Shown here piece after piece: positions 19,590 to 30,587 of a stretch of 64,000 bases of DNA (positions are counted from its first letter, which is position 1; the number at the start of each line of letters is the position of its first letter). The stretch is from assembly GCA_963821925.1 (NCBI GenBank), contig CAWGFO010000001.1, positions 682,001 to 746,000 on the forward strand, written 5' to 3'. The DNA is from JAOUEA01 sp963821925. GTDB taxonomy: Bacteria > Actinomycetota > UBA4738 > HRBIN12. A program made the position numbers and the translations under genes. The notes under the pieces were generated by a model. The model did no database searches. It worked only from the letters and a program-made list of their open reading frames with translations, and was not told where the DNA came from.

Positions 19590-20870
19590 GTGGCCGGCGC
19601 CGTGTGTCTCCGCTGCGACTGGCAGGGCGAGACCGAGGCATCGATGTGTCCCGCCTGCGGGACCGCGCTCTATCGGGCTGCGCCGCGAGCCGCGGGCGGG
19701 GCCGATCCTCGACCCCTCGATCCGGGAGCCGACGACGATCCGGGGCAGGCGGACCACCGACCGCGGCGCCGGGGGCCGTTCGTGCTGGCGGGGGCGATCA
19801 CGGTGCTCGTGGCCACGGTCGCCTTCCTGTGGATCCGTTCGAACACCCCGCGGGCGAAGGTCCCGGGCGCCCTCTCGGGCACGATCCTCTACGCGGAGGA
19901 CCTCGGCGACGGGATCTCGCGACTGTGGCGGTGGGACCTCGCCGCCGGCACGGTGACCCCCGGCCCGCGGGTCCGGGAGCCCGTCGAGCTCGTCGACGCG
20001 CGGGACGCCGACGGTGGATGGGTCGGCGTGACCTCACGGGTATCCCGGACCGAGCTCCAGGCATCCGTCCTGCGGTTCCTCGATCCCTCGGAACGCGCGG
20101 CGCCGCTCGTGCGCGGCGGCCTGATCGGCTGGGGTCCCGGCGGCGCGACCGTCGTCGCGGGAGACCGGAGCCCGGTGGTGGGCGACTGTCGACGCCACGT
20201 CTCGGTGACGGTCGTGCAGCTGTTGCCGCTCCGGCGTGAGCGTCCGTTCGCCGGCGACGTCTGCGGCGACCTGCTGTCGGTGGGCCGCGGCGGCGTCGTG
20301 ACGTACTTCACCCTCCAGCGAGGGAACGACGTGCGGATCGCGTACGTGAGCGTGGGCCTCGTGCACCCCGTGCTGCGCGACTTCGCGATGATCGGCACCT
20401 CGCCGGTGGGCGATCTGCTGGTCGTACCCGTGTCCGCGTTGCCGCCGCAGCCGATCGCGCCGCTCGGTGCGCGGATCGACCGCGACCGCCCGCCGACGGG
20501 CGTGTTCGGTACGGCGCTCTTCTTCCGCGGGCTCGACACGGCGCCGATCCCGTACGGGCGCGGGGCGGACCGCTTCCAGATCGACCGGATCATGGCGTGG
20601 ACGCCGGACGGCCTCACCGCGCTCGTGGCCGGGCGCCTGGGCGAACGGACCGGCCTGTTCGAGATCGACGGCGGTCCCGGCGGCGGGTTGCGACCCCCTC
20701 GCTTCGTGGGGCCGATCGACGGGCTCACGTGGGCGTCGTACGCGGACGACGGGACCGCGTTCGTCTCGTCCGAGCGCGGGATCTCGATCGTGAGCGCCGG
20801 CCGGCTCGTGCCGCTCGAGCTGCCTGCGAGCGCGGCCGAGCCCAGCGGTCCGATCGTCTGGATCCCCTGA
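19590..20870 (+). CDS. Zinc-ribbon, single-pass membrane protein with beta-propeller-like ectodomain
   Basis: 426 residues, unknown function. An N-terminal zinc ribbon (CLRCDWQGETEASMCPACG, CxxC-x11-CxxC) is followed by a Pro/Asp-rich spacer and one TM helix at about 63-80 (FVLAGAITVLVATVAFLW). The long region beyond has repeated blades of the form LWRWDLAAGTVTPGP and GLFEIDGG, suggestive of a WD/TolB-like propeller. Topology: cytoplasmic zinc ribbon, external propeller. GTG start one base after the folK stop, probably the same transcript. It occupies the position of Rv3605c (DUF3180) but does not look like it. Confidence 0.65.
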   Translation: MAGAVCLRCDWQGETEASMCPACGTALYRAAPRAAGGADPRPLDPGADDDPGQADHRPRRRGPFVLAGAITVLVATVAFLWIRSNTPRAKVPGALSGTILYAEDLGDGISRLWRWDLAAGTVTPGPRVREPVELVDARDADGGWVGVTSRVSRTELQASVLRFLDPSERAAPLVRGGLIGWGPGGATVVAGDRSPVVGDCRRHVSVTVVQLLPLRRERPFAGDVCGDLLSVGRGGVVTYFTLQRGNDVRIAYVSVGLVHPVLRDFAMIGTSPVGDLLVVPVSALPPQPIAPLGARIDRDRPPTGVFGTALFFRGLDTAPIPYGRGADRFQIDRIMAWTPDGLTALVAGRLGERTGLFEIDGGPGGGLRPPRFVGPIDGLTWASYADDGTAFVSSERGISIVSAGRLVPLELPASAAEPSGPIVWIP

Positions 20871-20875
20871 GTTGG

Positions 20876-20881
20876 GATACT
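20876..20881 (+). promoter_or_regulatory. -10 box, leaderless DUF2520 gene
   Basis: GATACT followed by 7 nt and then ATG 20889. One base off TATACT. Confidence 0.45.
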
Positions 20882-20888
20882 CGCGCTC

Positions 20889-21752
20889 ATGAGGGTGGCG
20901 GTGGTCGGAGCGGGCCGCGTCGGCACGGGGGTGGCGGTGCTGCTCCAGCGCGCCGGACATCGGATCGAGGCCGTCTCGGGGCGGGGGCCGACCCGCGATC
21001 GAGCGGCGCGGTACCTCCCCGGCGTCCCCGTGCTCGAGGCCGCCGCCGCGGCCCAGCTCGCCGAGCTCGTCGTGCTCGGCGTGCCCGACGATCTGATCGC
21101 GCCGACGGCCGAGGCGCTGGCCGGTACCGGCACGGTGGGTCCCGGACGGTGGGTGGCGCACCTGTCGGGTGCCAGGGGGCTCGATGCTCTCGGCGCGGTA
21201 CGGGAGGCCGGAGGGGGGCGGCTCGCGATCCATCCTCTCCAGACCTTCCCCGACGTCGTGAGTGCGATCGACGGCATCCCCGACTGCGCCGTCGCGATCA
21301 CGGCCGACGACGAGGCCGGCTACCGGGTGGCCGAACGCATCGCCGACGACCTCCTCGGCGTCCCGTTCCGGCTCGACGACGAGCTGCGCGCCCGGTACCA
21401 CGCGGCCGCCGTCTTCGCGTCGAACTACTTGGTCGCGACGTCGGCGGTTGCCGCGGACCTCTTCGCGTCGGTGGGGGTGCCCGATCCGGTGCGCGCGATG
21501 CAGCCGTTGCAGCGCACCACCCTCGACAACGTCGCACGGCTCGGGCCGGGTGTGGCGCTGACGGGGCCCGCGGTGCGGGGGGATGCCGGCACGATCGAGC
21601 GGAACGTCCGGGCCGTGGCGGAGGTCATGCCCGAGGCTGTGCCCGCGTACGTCGCGCTGGCCCGCGTCGCACTCGACCTGGCGGAGCGAGCCGGACGGCT
21701 CGACGGCGAGGCTCGGGCGCGCGTCGACGAGGTGCTCGCCCGATGGAGCTGA
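20889..21752 (+). CDS. Rossmann-fold / DUF2520 dehydrogenase
   Basis: 287 residues with an N-terminal NAD(P)-binding motif (VAVVGAGRVGTGVAVLL) and a C-terminal helical DUF2520 domain containing HPLQTFPD and YHAAAVFASNYLV. It is the equivalent of Rv3603c, which also precedes panC. Substrate not established; position suggests a role near pantothenate synthesis, for example a ketopantoate-reductase-like step. Its last 10 bases overlap panC. Confidence 0.88.
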   Translation: MRVAVVGAGRVGTGVAVLLQRAGHRIEAVSGRGPTRDRAARYLPGVPVLEAAAAAQLAELVVLGVPDDLIAPTAEALAGTGTVGPGRWVAHLSGARGLDALGAVREAGGGRLAIHPLQTFPDVVSAIDGIPDCAVAITADDEAGYRVAERIADDLLGVPFRLDDELRARYHAAAVFASNYLVATSAVAADLFASVGVPDPVRAMQPLQRTTLDNVARLGPGVALTGPAVRGDAGTIERNVRAVAEVMPEAVPAYVALARVALDLAERAGRLDGEARARVDEVLARWS

Positions 21753-22600
21753 TCCGGACCGCCGCAGAGCTGCGTGCGGCGACCGATCGTTGGCGCGATG
21801 CCGGTGAGACGGTCGCGCTCGTCCCGACGATGGGCGCGCTGCACGGGGGGCACGACGGGCTGATCGGGCGGGCGCGACGCGAACGAGACCGCGTCGTGGT
21901 CTCGATCTTCGTGAACCCGCTGCAGTTCGTCCGCGGCGAGGACTTCGACCGGTATCCCAGGGACGAGGACACGGACGTGGCACACGCGGCGTCGCTGGGG
22001 GTCGACGCGGTGTGGGCGCCGAGCCTCGACGAGATGTATCCGCCGGGTCTCGCGCTCGCGGAGCCCGACCCCGGACCGGTCGGCGACGTCTTCGAGGGCG
22101 CGGCCCGGCCCGGGCATTTCGCGGGCGTCCTCAAGGCGGTGCACCGCCTCCTCGACGTCACGGGCCCGTGCGCCGCGTACTTCGGGGAGAAGGACGCGCA
22201 GCAACTCTTCCTCGTTCGGCGCATGGTCGACGATCTCGGGATGCCGGACGCGATCGTGGGCTGTGCGACGGTCCGGGAGGCCGACGGGCTTGCGCGCTCG
22301 TCGCGGAACGCGTACCTCTCGCCGGAGGAGCGCGACCAGGCGGGATGCCTCTTCCTGGGACTGTCGGAGGCTGCCTCGCTCGCGCGCGCCGGTGAGCGCT
22401 CCGCGCCCGTGCTGGTGGCCGCGATCGCGCGGGAGGTCGGCGCCACACCGCTCGCCCGTCTGGAGTACGCGGCCGTCGTCGACGAGGGGACCTTCGAACC
22501 GGTGGACACGCTCGACGGGCCTGTCCGCGCGATCGTCGCGGCGCGGTTCCCCGGCACCCGCCTGATCGACAACCTGCCGCTCCCGAAGGAGTCTGGATGA
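21743..22600 (+). CDS. panC: Pantothenate synthetase
   Basis: ATP-dependent ligation of pantoate and beta-alanine. 285 residues. Signatures: VPTMGALHGGHDGLI (HIGH-like), VVVSIFVNPLQF, FAGVLKAVHRLLD, YFGEKDAQQLFLVRRMV and DGLARSSRNAYLS. ATG 21743 overlaps the upstream gene. No panD follows; the next gene is a NadC fragment, then coaX. Confidence 0.95.
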   Translation: MELIRTAAELRAATDRWRDAGETVALVPTMGALHGGHDGLIGRARRERDRVVVSIFVNPLQFVRGEDFDRYPRDEDTDVAHAASLGVDAVWAPSLDEMYPPGLALAEPDPGPVGDVFEGAARPGHFAGVLKAVHRLLDVTGPCAAYFGEKDAQQLFLVRRMVDDLGMPDAIVGCATVREADGLARSSRNAYLSPEERDQAGCLFLGLSEAASLARAGERSAPVLVAAIAREVGATPLARLEYAAVVDEGTFEPVDTLDGPVRAIVAARFPGTRLIDNLPLPKESG

Positions 22601-23043
22601 CGATCGAGGCTCCCGACCGGGTCACGATGATGCCGGTCGTGATGGCGGCCCTCCTCGCCGACGGGGCGAGCCCGGTCGGCGATCCGGACGAGATCGGCAC
22701 GGCCCGCATCCTGGCGGTGGGGGCGGGGCGCGTCGTGGGGATCGCGGTCGCGAAAGAGGCGTTCGGCCGGCTGGGCGCACGGCTCCGTCCGCTCGTCGAC
22801 GAGGGCGAGCCGGTCGGGCCGGGAACCCCGGTGGCCGAGTTGGGCGGTCCGCTGGGGGCGATCCGCGCGGCCGCCCCCACGGCGCTCCGGTTCCTGACCC
22901 GCCTGTCCGCCGTGGCCGCCGGGATCGAGTCTCCCGACCCCGGAGAGCCGCTCGACGCGTGGGCCGCCGGCCTCGTGCGGTTGTCGCCCCCCGGCTCGGT
23001 GGGCCACGATAGCCCGTCGTTCCGTCTCGAGATCGAAGGGTGA
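22597..23043 (+). CDS. Stand-alone NadC N-terminal domain-like protein
   Basis: 148 residues. Residues ~30-110 match the N-terminal domain of nicotinate-nucleotide pyrophosphorylase: IGTARILAVGAGRVVGIAVAKEAF, LRPLVDEGEPVGPGTPVAEL and the helix PTALRFLTRLSAVAAGIE (compare the RTALNFLQRLSGIAT helix in NadC). The catalytic alpha/beta barrel that should follow is absent: the reading frame ends after about 40 unrelated residues and coaX begins 3 nt later. ATG overlaps the panC stop. Actinobacterial operons often carry nadC here, so this looks like a truncated descendant kept in frame. Unlikely to be an active QPRTase alone. Confidence 0.78.
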   Translation: MTIEAPDRVTMMPVVMAALLADGASPVGDPDEIGTARILAVGAGRVVGIAVAKEAFGRLGARLRPLVDEGEPVGPGTPVAELGGPLGAIRAAAPTALRFLTRLSAVAAGIESPDPGEPLDAWAAGLVRLSPPGSVGHDSPSFRLEIEG

Positions 23044-23046
23044 CGC

Positions 23047-23826
23047 GTGCTCCTGGCCGCCGACGTCGGCAACACCGAGATCGTCTTGGGGGTCTTCCGG
23101 GGCTCCGAGTTGGAGCACACCTGGCGGCTGTCGACGCGGCCGGAGCGCACGGCCGACGAGCTCGCGCTGGCGCTGGGAGGGTTCCTCGCCCAGCGAGGGA
23201 TGGCCTTCGAGTCGCAGGTCACCGGCCTCGTGATCGCGAGCGTCGTCCCCGACGTGACCGCGGCGTTCCGCGAGATGGCCGCCCGCTACTTCCCGTTCCC
23301 GCCGGTGCTGGTCGGGCCCGGCACGAAGACCGGCGTGCCGATCCTCACCGAGAACCCTCGCGAGGTGGGCGCCGACCGTGTCGTGAACGCCTTGGCCGCG
23401 TTCACGAAGGTGGGCGGCGCCGCGATCGTGGTCGACTTCGGAACGGCGACGAACTTCGACGTCGTCTCCGACAAGGGCGAGTTCGTCGGCGGGGTGATCG
23501 CCCCGGGGATCCAGGCGAGCGCCGCCAGCCTGTTCAGCCGGACGGCGCGACTCACGCGCGTCGAGCTCGTTGCGCCCCCGGCGGCGGTGGGGCGTTCGAC
23601 GATCGAGGCGATCCAGTCGGGGCTGATCTTCGGCACGGCGGGCGAGGTCGACGGGATCGTGCGGCGGATCCAGGCGGAGGCGGGCCCGTCGACGGTCGTG
23701 GCGACCGGTGGGCTCGCGCCGGTCGTGATCCCGCACTGCGAGACCGTCGACCGGCACGAGCCGTGGCTCACCCTGGAAGGGCTGCGGCTCGTCTTCGACA
23801 AGAACGCGGTGGGCGCCGATGAGTGA
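23047..23826 (+). CDS. coaX: Type III pantothenate kinase
   Basis: Phosphorylates pantothenate at the start of CoA synthesis. 259 residues with ASKHA-fold motifs: LLAADVGNTEIVLGVF, VGADRVVNALAAF, IVVDFGTATNFDVV and the GGVIAPGIQ segment. GTG start 3 nt after the previous stop. Its end overlaps lysS by 8 bases. Confidence 0.95.
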   Translation: MLLAADVGNTEIVLGVFRGSELEHTWRLSTRPERTADELALALGGFLAQRGMAFESQVTGLVIASVVPDVTAAFREMAARYFPFPPVLVGPGTKTGVPILTENPREVGADRVVNALAAFTKVGGAAIVVDFGTATNFDVVSDKGEFVGGVIAPGIQASAASLFSRTARLTRVELVAPPAAVGRSTIEAIQSGLIFGTAGEVDGIVRRIQAEAGPSTVVATGGLAPVVIPHCETVDRHEPWLTLEGLRLVFDKNAVGADE

Positions 23827-25402
23827 TCCACGCGAGCCCGTCGGCCCCGACGATGCGGGCGCGGCTGAGGCACCCGATGGGTCCGAGCAGGAACGACACG
23901 GCCGCGAGGCCGAGGTGCTCGCCGCGCGCCGGGAGAGCCTCGGGCGGCTCGAGGTGGCCGGCATCCCGCCCTTCGCCCTCAGCCTCGAGACCGCGCTCGG
24001 GGTGGCCGAGCCCGATCCGATCGCCGGGATCCAGGCGTCGTTCGGAGGCCTCCAGCCCGGCGATTCGGCCGAGGACATCCGGACCGTCGCCGGGCGCGTC
24101 GTGCAGCGTCGCGACATGGGCAAGCTGAAGTTCATCGTGGTGCGTGACCGGACCGGGGATCTCCAGCTGTTCTGCACCGCGAAGGGCATGGACCCGGCCG
24201 CCTTCGCCCTTCTCGACGAGGTCGATCTCGGCGACATCGTCGGCGCCACGGGGCACGTCGGCGTCACGAAGCGCGGGGAGCTCTCGATCTTCGTCGAGCG
24301 CTGGGCGATGCTCACGAAGTCGCTCCGCCCGCTCCCGGAGAAGTGGCACGGGATCAAGGACGCCGATCTCCAGCAGCGCCGGCGGTACCTGCACCTGATC
24401 GTCGATGAGCAGCCGCGACGCTACTTCCTCGCGCGCGCCGCGGTGCTCAAGACGATGCGCCGCGTGCTCGACGAACGCGGCTACGTCGAGTTCGAGGGCC
24501 CGATGCTGCAGACGGTCGCGGGCGGAGCGAACGCACGACCGTTCACGACCCACCACCACGCGCTCGACATGCCGATGAAGCTCAGGATCTCGCTCGAGCT
24601 GTACCTGAAGCGGATGCTCGTGGGTGGTGTCGAACGCGTCTTCGAGCTGGGCCGCAACTTCCGGAACGAAGGCATCGATCGGGACCACAACCCCGAGTTC
24701 ACGATGCTCGAGGCGTACCAGGCGTACGGCGACTACCACACGATGATGGACCTGTCGGAGGCGATCATCGTCGAGTGCGCACGCGCCGTGAACCCGATCA
24801 TGGGCCGCGATCCCGACGATCTGCGGATCCCGGTGCGGGGCCGCACGATCGACCTCACGCCGCCGTTCGCGCGGCTCTCGATCCTCGGCTCGGTGAGCGA
24901 CGCCACGGGCGAGACCGTGACCCTCGACCACCCGGACCTGCTGGGGATCGCCGAACGCCACGGGGTGTCCGTGGACGACGCCTGGGGTCCGGGCAAGATC
25001 GTCCAGGAGCTGTTCGAGAAGCTCGTCGAGGGCGCGATCGAGGCGCCGACCTTCGTCTGCGACTTCCCGCGCGAGGTCTCGCCGCTCGCCCGGCCCCATC
25101 GCGACGACCCCGGGCTGACCGAGCATTTCGACCTCGTGGCGGCCGGGGTGGAGCTCGTGACGGCCTTCTCCGAACTCACCGATCCGATCGAGCAGCGCGC
25201 GAAGTTCGAGCTCCAGCAACAGATGAAGGAGGTGCTCGGCGACGAGGTCCACCCCTTCGACGAGGACTTCCTGCGGGCGCTCGAGCACGGCATGCCGCCG
25301 GCCGGCGGCCTCGGCATGGGGATCGACCGGCTGCTGCTGCTGCTCACCGATGCGGGCAGCCTTCGCGACCTGATCATGTACCCGAGCCAGCGCCCCGAGT
25401 GA
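23819..25402 (+). CDS. lysS: Lysyl-tRNA synthetase, class II
   Basis: Charges tRNA-Lys. 527 residues with an OB-fold anticodon-binding domain (AGRVVQRRDMGKLKF), class II motif 2 (FELGRNFRNEGIDRDHNPEFTMLE) and motif 3 (GLGMGIDRLLLLL). An N-terminal charged tail of about 35 residues precedes the usual LAARRESL start. ATG 23819 lies inside the end of coaX. Same coaX-lysS-clpC order as mycobacteria, although lsr2 is missing here. Confidence 0.95.
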   Translation: MSDPREPVGPDDAGAAEAPDGSEQERHGREAEVLAARRESLGRLEVAGIPPFALSLETALGVAEPDPIAGIQASFGGLQPGDSAEDIRTVAGRVVQRRDMGKLKFIVVRDRTGDLQLFCTAKGMDPAAFALLDEVDLGDIVGATGHVGVTKRGELSIFVERWAMLTKSLRPLPEKWHGIKDADLQQRRRYLHLIVDEQPRRYFLARAAVLKTMRRVLDERGYVEFEGPMLQTVAGGANARPFTTHHHALDMPMKLRISLELYLKRMLVGGVERVFELGRNFRNEGIDRDHNPEFTMLEAYQAYGDYHTMMDLSEAIIVECARAVNPIMGRDPDDLRIPVRGRTIDLTPPFARLSILGSVSDATGETVTLDHPDLLGIAERHGVSVDDAWGPGKIVQELFEKLVEGAIEAPTFVCDFPREVSPLARPHRDDPGLTEHFDLVAAGVELVTAFSELTDPIEQRAKFELQQQMKEVLGDEVHPFDEDFLRALEHGMPPAGGLGMGIDRLLLLLTDAGSLRDLIMYPSQRPE

Positions 25403-25496
25403 GAACGCCGGCCGGTCGCGTCACGGCGAACGCTCGGACTAGAATCGCGCCACGCCGCTCACCGCGGCGCTCGATCGCCGAGAGGGGTTGTTCCAC

Positions 25497-25916
25497 ATGG
25501 CCGACGACATGATCGCCACGCTCAGGGCCGTGCCCCTGTTCAGCTCGCTCTCCGACAAGGATCTGCGGGCGATCCTCGAGATCTCGAAGGAGGTCTCGCT
25601 CGAGGCCGGGCACACGACCGTCGAGCAGGATGCCTCGGCCGTGGGGTTCCACCTGATCCTCGAGGGCGAGGCCGACATCGAGGTCAGCGGGCGTCACGTG
25701 TCGACCTTCGGCCCCGGGGACTACTTCGGCGAGGTCTCGCTGATCGACGGGAAGCCCCGCACCGCGACCGTGAAGACGAAGACCGCGATGCGATCACTCG
25801 TGATCCCGTCGTGGAGCTTCAACGCGCTCCTCGACAAGCACCCGGTGATCGCGAAGGAGCTCCTCCTGATGCTCTGCGCACGCCTGCGGAACGTCGAGGC
25901 GATGATCACCCACTAG
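25497..25916 (+). CDS. Cyclic-nucleotide-binding domain protein
   Basis: 139 residues, a single CRP-type sensor domain without the DNA-binding helix-turn-helix. Features: LRAVPLFSSLSDKDLRAIL, the jelly-roll GFHLILEGEADIEV and phosphate-binding-cassette-like FGEVSLIDGKPRTATVKT. It probably binds cAMP or cGMP, or signals through a partner protein. GAGAGGGG lies 9 nt before the ATG, and a TAGAAT hexamer at 25440-25445 may be the -10. Convergent with the response regulator, stops 5 nt apart. Confidence 0.85.
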   Translation: MADDMIATLRAVPLFSSLSDKDLRAILEISKEVSLEAGHTTVEQDASAVGFHLILEGEADIEVSGRHVSTFGPGDYFGEVSLIDGKPRTATVKTKTAMRSLVIPSWSFNALLDKHPVIAKELLLMLCARLRNVEAMITH

Positions 25917-25921
25917 GGCGG

Positions 25922-26317
25922 TCAGCCCTCAGCGGCCTCGCGGGTCTCGGGTGGCTCGGCCGCTTCCTGTAGCACGATCACGAGATCCTGCAGGCCCGTG
26001 CCCTTGGCCAGGAACCCGCTGGCGCCGGCCTCACGGGCCGCGCGCTCGACACCTTCGTCGGCATGGGCGGTGAGGATCACCACGGGCAGGTCGGGCTTGG
26101 TCTCGTGGATCTTCTTCATCGCGTCGATGCCGGACAGGTCGGGCATCGACAGGTCCATCAGGATCACGTCGGGCTCGAGGTGCGTCGCCTCCTCGCACGC
26201 GGCCACGCCGCCGCCCGCTTCGCCCGCCACCTCGATGTCGTCGACCATGCGGAGCGCCGACGTCAGCGCCTTGCGGAAGGCCGGGTGGTCGTCTACGACG
26301 AGCACTCGCACGGGCAT
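25922..26317 (-). CDS. Response regulator, receiver domain only
   Basis: 131 residues with a CheY-like receiver: acidic pair VVDDH, phospho-acceptor Asp in VILMDLSMPD, Thr in VILTAHAD and Lys in GFLAKGTGL. The sequence is of NarL/FixJ type, but the HTH output domain is absent and the protein ends ETREAAEG. It may act by protein contact, possibly downstream of one of the orphan kinases. ATG 26317 is preceded by AAGGAG. Divergent from clpC. Confidence 0.85.
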   Translation of the reverse strand: MPVRVLVVDDHPAFRKALTSALRMVDDIEVAGEAGGGVAACEEATHLEPDVILMDLSMPDLSGIDAMKKIHETKPDLPVVILTAHADEGVERAAREAGASGFLAKGTGLQDLVIVLQEAAEPPETREAAEG

Positions 26318-26713
26318 GTCTCCTTCGAGGGTATGCGGGTCCACGTCGGATGCCTCCTGGTGGACGGTTCGGCCTGCGGGGGTGGGAAGCAGGGGCATTG
26401 TCCCCCGCGTTGTAGGCCAAGGACAATCTGCCATCCGGGGGACTTCGACTAGCCCGAACGGGGGGTCGATGGCCTACGTCGAAAGGCACCTCATCCCGAA
26501 GCCCGTTCCTACCGAATACCTGGATAGGAACATCGCACGTGGGCGGGAAGGATCCCTTCGTTCCGGGGTTATCAGGGGCGGTGGGTATACTTGCTTCCAA
26601 CGGGCGCTGCGACCGGTTTCCGGGGCGGCGCCTACGGTGCCTCAGGGGTAGGACGGAGTCCGTTGATCCCAGGGGCCGGAACATGTGGGCTCGATGGCCC
26701 GGAGGATGCTGAC
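26318..26713. promoter_or_regulatory. Intergenic region upstream of clpC
   Basis: About 400 nt between divergent genes with lower GC than surrounding genes. TATACT at 26586-26591 is the best -10 candidate for clpC and would give a leader of about 115 nt. A short frame starting at 26469 has low GC at third positions and is probably not coding. No ClgR- or HrcA-type operator was recognised with confidence. Confidence 0.5.
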
Positions 26714-29212
<2,499 letters not shown>

Positions 29213-29271
29213 CGACCTGGGCCGGGGCGAGACCCCGGTTCAACCAGCCGCCCTCGGGCGGCACCAAGGCC

Positions 29272-29302
29272 GAAGCCCGGCCCCGCGAGGGGACCGGGCT
29301 TC
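29272..29302 (+). terminator. Hairpin downstream of clpC
   Basis: GAAGCCCGG-CCCC pairs with GGGG-A-CCGGGCTTC around a GCGA tetraloop: 13 pairs with one bulged A. A second smaller hairpin (GCCGCCC/GGGCGGC, 29247-29262) precedes it. No U tract, as is common in high-GC actinobacteria. Confidence 0.75.
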
Positions 29303-29380
29303 TCGGCGTTTCGCGACAGGCCGGAGGTTGGCGGGGGTGACGAATACCCTGCTGCCTCCTGAGATCGTGGGGTTCGCCCC

Positions 29381-29479
29381 CTAGGTGAGCGCCCGATGCT
29401 CCTCGGCGAAGAACGCCGTGAAGTCGGGCGGGGCCTCGGCCTCGCGAGGGAACCGAACGACGTCGCCCTCTGCCTGCAT
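29381..29479 (-). pseudogene. Truncated ECF sigma-like fragment
   Basis: A 32-codon reading frame beginning MQAEGDVVRFPREAEAPPDF and continuing TAFFAEEHRALT. The second half resembles the first helix of sigma-70 region 2 in ECF factors (DFxAFFxxEHxRL). It stops at TAG with no homologous continuation in any frame. AAGGAGG precedes the ATG at short spacing, and third-position GC is high as in real genes. Probably the remnant of an ECF sigma gene, or a genuine micro-protein. The rest of 29213-29565 holds only the clpC hairpins and the downstream region of the RIO kinase. Confidence 0.4.
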
Positions 29480-29565
29480 CACCCTCCTTGATGCCGCGGG
29501 CGATCCCAGCGCTTAGGGGTGAGCCGAATATCCGATCATCATGATGCACCGATCCGAGGGATCGC

Positions 29566-30378
29566 CTACATCGTGAGGCCCCGCAGCTCTTCGGGCACGA
29601 GGTCGGCGAACGTCCAGGCGGTCCACAGGTCCTGCGCGATCCGCCCGGCCGAACGCTGCACGCCCCAGCGCTCGAAGTGATCGCACATCCGCTTGATGTC
29701 GCGCCCGAGCAGCGCCTCGGCGTGCTTGTTCTTGCGGGGGTCGACCGCCTGCGGGAAGTCGATCACGGTGAGCTCGCCTTCCCAGACCAGGATGTTGTAC
29801 GGGGAGAGGTCCCCGTGGATCGCGTTCCGGTACAGGAAGTGCTCGACGGCCCTGATCGTCTGGTCGAAGAGCGCCTCGGCCTCCTCGCGGTCGTCGGGGC
29901 GATAGACGTGCAGCTGCGGACCGGCGACGTCGATATCGCCGATGTACGACATCAGCACAGCCTCGCCGGTCCGCTCGATCGGGCGCGGTACCGGGGCGCC
30001 CGCCTCCGAGAGCAGGCGCAGCATCTCCCACTCGCGGTCGACCCAGATGCCACCCTGCACCTCGCGCCCGAAGCGTGTCTTCTTCTCCAGGGCGACGCGG
30101 ACGCGCCGCTCCTTGATCCATTCGCCGTCGTGGTAGATCGCGTCGTCGCGGAAGTCCCGCCGGTCCAGCGGGTGGTACAGCTTCAGCGCGACGAGCTCCT
30201 CGCCGGTGGTGCGGGGGTTCGCGCGGCACAGGTGGACCGAGGCCTCCTTGCCGCTCTTGATCGGTCTGATGACCTTCTCGATGAGCCCTTCATCGAAGAA
30301 GTGCTCGAGTGCGTTCGCGTCGTGCAACGCGGTGCTCCTTCCGGTGGCCGATCGCCGGGGCGACCGTGACGTGGACAT
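29566..30378 (-). CDS. RIO-type serine/threonine kinase
   Basis: 270 residues with the RIO fold: KSGKEASVHLCRA (phosphate loop), catalytic HGDLSPYNILV and metal-binding IDFPQAVDP. RIO kinases act in ribosome maturation in archaea and eukaryotes; the bacterial members are poorly characterised. The nearest gene upstream on the same strand is the DsbB-like gene, 210 nt away. Substrate unknown. Confidence 0.9.
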   Translation of the reverse strand: MSTSRSPRRSATGRSTALHDANALEHFFDEGLIEKVIRPIKSGKEASVHLCRANPRTTGEELVALKLYHPLDRRDFRDDAIYHDGEWIKERRVRVALEKKTRFGREVQGGIWVDREWEMLRLLSEAGAPVPRPIERTGEAVLMSYIGDIDVAGPQLHVYRPDDREEAEALFDQTIRAVEHFLYRNAIHGDLSPYNILVWEGELTVIDFPQAVDPRKNKHAEALLGRDIKRMCDHFERWGVQRSAGRIAQDLWTAWTFADLVPEELRGLTM

Positions 30379-30426
30379 GACGAAGCCACGTCCCCGAAGG
30401 AATGCAGGGCGGCGCCGGCCGGAGGT

Positions 30427-30498
30427 TCAGGCGGCGACGCGAGGCGACCGGGAGGGACGCGGCGCGCGCGCGATGTCGAGAACCGAGATCGCGGCCAT
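30427..30498 (-). CDS. Possible leader peptide upstream of RIO kinase
   Basis: A 23-residue frame (begins MAAISVLDIARAPR) whose ATG is preceded by GAAGGAGGG. It lies in the ~170-nt leader between a TATAGT hexamer on the minus strand (30559-30554) and the kinase start. It could be an upstream regulatory peptide; no attenuator structure was worked out. Low confidence. Confidence 0.25.
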   Translation of the reverse strand: MAAISVLDIARAPRPSRSPRVAA

Positions 30499-30553
30499 AC
30501 CTCATCCCTCCTTCTGCGGTCGTGACGACGCGCCGATCGCGCCGTGTCGAGTC

Positions 30554-30559
30554 ACTATA
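30554..30559 (-). promoter_or_regulatory. -10 box for RIO kinase transcript
   Basis: TATAGT on the minus strand, within a short AT-richer patch, about 175 nt upstream of the RIO kinase ATG. No clear -35 was seen. Confidence 0.4.
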
Positions 30560-30587
30560 CGACTCGGCCTCGAGCGATGCCAGCGGG

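Noticed and set aside
26469..26651. 60-codon frame between the response regulator and clpC
   Set aside because: Third-position GC is about 60 percent, far below real genes here, and it runs through the likely clpC -10 box.
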